64,000 bases of DNA from Berkiella sp963829835. GTDB lineage: Bacteria > Pseudomonadota > Gammaproteobacteria > Berkiellales > Berkiellaceae. This document shows positions 61,831 to 64,000 of this stretch, piece by piece. Location of the stretch: positions 434,001-498,000 of the forward strand of contig CAWHKC010000004.1 in NCBI GenBank assembly GCA_963829835.1, in the 5' to 3' direction. The notes beneath the pieces are model-generated. The model searched no databases and was not told the origin of the DNA. It worked only from the letters and a program-made list of their open reading frames with translations. The stretch's first letter is position 1. Each line of letters begins with the position of its first letter. The translations under genes were made by a program, and so were the position numbers.

Positions 61831-62859
61831 ATGTCTTTAACATTTACACCCGAGAATTTCCCAGATGAAGTTTTGGCGCTTATTTTTTCGCATTCAAATC
61901 CGCAAGCATTATTAAACGCCGAGTCGGTGAATAGACATTGGCATCGAGCCGCGAATCAACCGATATTTTGGCAGCGATTTATTAGACAACACGCTCCCTA
62001 TTTAATCGAAGAACAAACTAAACCATATTTAAACAATCCTAAAGCCTTGTATAAAGCTGAATTTATGATTTCTGCCGAGGAAAAGGTCCGCCAGCTTTAT
62101 GAAGCTGCTCGCAACAAACGTTTTGATGAAGTCCAGGCATTGTTGACTCAACCTGGTCCACAGATTAATGGCGAGAGCTTAGACTATTTACTGTATACAT
62201 TTGTTGAACGAGGAAATCATGATGTGGTTCAAGTTTTGTTAGCGAACGCTTCCCGTTTGATTTCAGATGAGAGTAAAGGCAATGCGCTAATCAACTCTGT
62301 AAAGAGAAGGAATTTTAAAGTCGTTCTCGTTTTGCTATCCCTTGCTGGCCATGAAATTTCAGCTCGATATAAATGTTTGGCACTTGAGATTGTGAGGTCA
62401 TTGGACGAGCACTTACCTGACATGGTTAAAGTGGTCGATGTCTTGTCATCACACATTTTTTCAATTGAAGATAAAGGTAATGCAATTTTGGAATCTATTT
62501 CCAGTTCAGCTGATGCCCAAGTAATACAAGCATTATCAAAAGACGTTGATATCTCATATATCATTTTGGCATTAAGAAGTGCCATTGATTACTATCGCCA
62601 AGATGGTGTTGACATGATTTTATCTCAACGTGGGCATGAGCTTTCCCCCGCACAACAAATTGAAGCATTAGGCCCTAATGGGGCAAGAGATTATCGCGCT
62701 TCTAAACGTAGCATCGCTAGAAGTTTAGCCTATCCTCATAAAAAACGAACAAGCGAAGTTGAATCTTTAATCGCTGATGCAGATAGATTTTTAAATCGCG
62801 GCGTGGATTTTCCTCAAAATGAGGGTTCATCTAGTAGTAAGCGGGCAAGAAGAAAATAA
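61831..62859 (+). CDS. F-box protein, tandem array copy 5
   Basis: 342 residues, the longest and most divergent copy. F-box at about 8-55: NFPDEVLALIFSHSNPQALL then ESVNRHWHRAANQPIFWQRF. It carries an extra ankyrin-like helix pair (KRRNFKVVLVLLSLAGHEIS). The middle block GNAILESISSSADAQVIQAL with VDISYIILALRSAID matches copy 3. The tail is longer, with KKRTSEVE and a final SSSKRARRK. A hairpin follows 10 nt after the stop. Same presumed role as the other copies. Confidence 0.78.
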   Translation: MSLTFTPENFPDEVLALIFSHSNPQALLNAESVNRHWHRAANQPIFWQRFIRQHAPYLIEEQTKPYLNNPKALYKAEFMISAEEKVRQLYEAARNKRFDEVQALLTQPGPQINGESLDYLLYTFVERGNHDVVQVLLANASRLISDESKGNALINSVKRRNFKVVLVLLSLAGHEISARYKCLALEIVRSLDEHLPDMVKVVDVLSSHIFSIEDKGNAILESISSSADAQVIQALSKDVDISYIILALRSAIDYYRQDGVDMILSQRGHELSPAQQIEALGPNGARDYRASKRSIARSLAYPHKKRTSEVESLIADADRFLNRGVDFPQNEGSSSSKRARRK

Positions 62860-62868
62860 TGTTTTATT

Positions 62869-62903
62869 TGCAAGATACCTCCTAAAAGTGGAAGTATCTT
62901 GCA
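62869..62903 (+). terminator. Hairpin after the F-box array (candidate terminator)
   Basis: Perfect 10-bp arms TGCAAGATAC (62869-62878) and GTATCTTGCA (62894-62903) enclose a 15-nt loop. It follows the last F-box stop by 9 nt. There is no T-run after it, so termination may be Rho-assisted or the stem may protect the mRNA. Confidence 0.5.
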
Positions 62904-62958
62904 TTATCAGTTGATCAACTAATGTCATATGTTGCAATTACACATAGATTTTTGTTTG

Positions 62959-62981
62959 AAACTGTCATATTTTGACAGTTT
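62959..62981. promoter_or_regulatory. AbiE operator/promoter inverted repeat
   Basis: Perfect 9-bp arms AAACTGTCA (62959-62967) and TGACAGTTT (62973-62981) with a 5-nt spacer. TTGACA (62972-62977), a consensus -35, lies in the right arm. It is 17 nt upstream of the AbiEi start. AbiEi proteins repress their own operons by binding inverted repeats, so this is its likely operator. Confidence 0.65.
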
Positions 62982-62998
62982 TATGCTAAAGTTAGGGT

Positions 62999-63634
62999 AT
63001 GAGTAGCCTAATCGAAAAGAAACTTCAAACATTCCCGTCAGATTATCTGACGTACCCAGACTTATGCATTTTGCTTCCCCTTACAGAAAACGCGCGTTAT
63101 GCTCAAATTAAAAGAGCATTACAAGAAGGCCTTTTAGTTCGACTTAGAAAGGGGTTATATAGACGTGGTAAGTATCTTGAAAAGAAAAAACCACATCCCT
63201 TTGAGATGTCGCAGCATATTCTCTGGCCTTCATACGTTAGTTTAGAATCCGCTTTATCCTTTCATGGTCTTATTCCAGAAGCAGTATACAGTACAACTTG
63301 TGTAACCATTTCTCGTTCACAAAAAATTGAAAATGAGTTTGGCCTTTTTAGTTATCAACGTCTTCCCAAAAATAATTTTTTCTATGGCGTATCCCGTGAA
63401 ATTGAAGATGAGAGTATATTTCTGGTTGCGACTCCTTGGAAAGCCATCACGGATTATGTTTTTTGTTATAAAAAAAATTGGGTAAACATAAACCCATTAG
63501 ATAAGAGTTTAAGAATGGACTTGGAGGCGTTACCTCCTATGTCAGTAGAATTTGCGAAGAAATTATCTTCTTTTTACAATAGCAGTCGAGTTCAAAAGTT
63601 TATTAATGGTGTAGTAAAGTATTATGAGCATTGA
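62999..63634 (+). CDS. AbiEi-type antitoxin / autorepressor
   Basis: 211 residues. N-terminal winged helix (YLTYPDLCILLPLTENARYA, IKRALQEGLLVRLRKGLYRR) followed by the AbiEi C-terminal region (SYVSLESALSFHGLIPEAVY, TCVTISRSQKIENEFGLFSY, ATPWKAITDYVFCYKKNWVN). It neutralises the AbiEii nucleotidyltransferase toxin and represses its own transcription. The stop overlaps the toxin start by 11 nt. No clear ribosome binding site precedes ATG 62999, only AGGGT. Confidence 0.85.
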   Translation: MSSLIEKKLQTFPSDYLTYPDLCILLPLTENARYAQIKRALQEGLLVRLRKGLYRRGKYLEKKKPHPFEMSQHILWPSYVSLESALSFHGLIPEAVYSTTCVTISRSQKIENEFGLFSYQRLPKNNFFYGVSREIEDESIFLVATPWKAITDYVFCYKKNWVNINPLDKSLRMDLEALPPMSVEFAKKLSSFYNSSRVQKFINGVVKYYEH

Positions 63635-64000
63635 AATTGTACAACAACGTTTAGATTCATATAAAACAAAAACGCGTCTTGATGAGCAAAATGCGTTAAA
63701 GGAAATTACTCAAGAAATTGCTTTAATGGCATTATCCAAAGCTGATTTTTTTAAGTCTGCTGAATTTCACGGAGGAACAGCACTAAGAATTCTCTATGGA
63801 TTGAATCGCTTTTCAGAGGATCTGGATTTTGCTCTATTGAAACCCAATTCTCATTTTGATCTAAATCATTATCTTAAGTATATGACAGAAGAATTTGAAG
63901 CTTTTGGTTATCATGTTCATGTTGATGATCGAGCAGCGATCAAAAAAACTGTTCAAAAGCAATTCCTGAAAGTCGATTCATTAGGAAAATTGCTCAATTT
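63624..64000 (+). CDS. AbiEii-type nucleotidyltransferase toxin (cut by window end)
   Basis: The first about 125 codons are visible from ATG 63624, which lies inside the antitoxin gene's 3' end. AbiEii/AbiGii motifs are present: FHGGTALRILYGLNRFSEDL and then DFALL, with the GG, the R-F-S-E-D-L-D metal/nucleotide site and a preceding EITQEIALMALSKADFF. Members transfer nucleotides to tRNA acceptor ends and stop translation; several abort phage infection. The rest of the gene lies beyond the window. Confidence 0.87.
   Translation, partial: MSIEIVQQRLDSYKTKTRLDEQNALKEITQEIALMALSKADFFKSAEFHGGTALRILYGLNRFSEDLDFALLKPNSHFDLNHYLKYMTEEFEAFGYHVHVDDRAAIKKTVQKQFLKVDSLGKLLN

Noticed and set aside
58209..62859. 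Regular repeated spacers and 3' blocks suggesting a repeat array such as CRISPR
   Set aside because: The repeats are about 900 bp apart and are coding sequence of five paralogous genes with shared ribosome binding sites; no short repeat/spacer pattern exists.

Overview
The window looks like a chromosome segment of a low-GC, host-associated gammaproteobacterium, most likely of the order Legionellales. Evidence: the ffh / rpsP-rimM-trmD-rplS and ffh-ccsA(ypjD)-corB gene orders are gammaproteobacterial. Ordinary metabolism is mixed with several eukaryotic-like proteins (F-box, leucine-rich repeat, ankyrin-like) of the kind secreted as effectors by Legionella, Coxiella and relatives. Many of these proteins end in, or contain, short basic clusters resembling nuclear localisation signals, which would suit an intranuclear relative such as Berkiella. 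That genus-level guess is inference only.

Layout. 1-8.9 kb: a leucine/isovalerate degradation operon (isovaleryl-CoA dehydrogenase, thiolase, methylcrotonyl-CoA carboxylase beta and alpha, methylglutaconyl-CoA hydratase, HMG-CoA lyase, succinyl-CoA:3-ketoacid CoA-transferase A and B, a small ABM-like protein). 8.9-14.1 kb: two tandem paralogous proteins of unknown function and an F-box-like protein. 14.2-21.0 kb: phenylalanine/tyrosine catabolism (phhA, phhB, a HisC-type aminotransferase, an aromatic amino-acid permease, HPPD, FAH, maleylacetoacetate isomerase); homogentisate dioxygenase is not in the window. 21-28.6 kb: small and regulatory genes (GNAT, an HTH gene with an early amber codon, a coiled-coil protein, a double-glycine-leader peptide, a hemerythrin-like protein, LysR, Nudix) and a phosphate transporter pair. 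28.5-32 kb: ETF beta/alpha and ETF-quinone oxidoreductase, the electron route for isovaleryl-CoA dehydrogenase. 32-39.1 kb: housekeeping (dsbC, ogt, rplS, trmD, rimM, rpsP, ffh, ccsA-like, corB-like). 39.2-42.6 kb: transposon debris (IS4-type and IS66-type fragments, a GNAT gene tail) around a large LRR protein. 42.6-49.6 kb: arylamine N-acetyltransferase, a HEPN/MNT toxin-antitoxin pair, dgkA, a CPBP protease, a HAD phosphatase, tRNA-Ser(CGA), and an alkaline-phosphatase-fold protein with a glycosyltransferase. 49.6-54.5 kb: an NAD salvage cluster (NrtR-like regulator, nadD-like, pncA, pncB, nadE). 54.6-58 kb: an effector-like protein and a cystathionine beta-synthase / gamma-lyase pair. 58.2-62.9 kb: five tandem F-box proteins. 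63.0 kb to the end: an AbiE-type toxin-antitoxin system cut by the window edge.

How it fits together. Leu, Phe and Tyr are all broken down to acetoacetate, acetyl-CoA and fumarate. The CoA-transferase and thiolase of the first operon can process acetoacetate from both routes, and ETF/ETF-QO passes the electrons to the quinone pool. With NAD salvage from nicotinamide and methionine-to-cysteine conversion, this suggests a bacterium feeding on host amino acids. The effector-like genes lie between these metabolic blocks. Dispersed palindromic repeats occupy several intergenic gaps.
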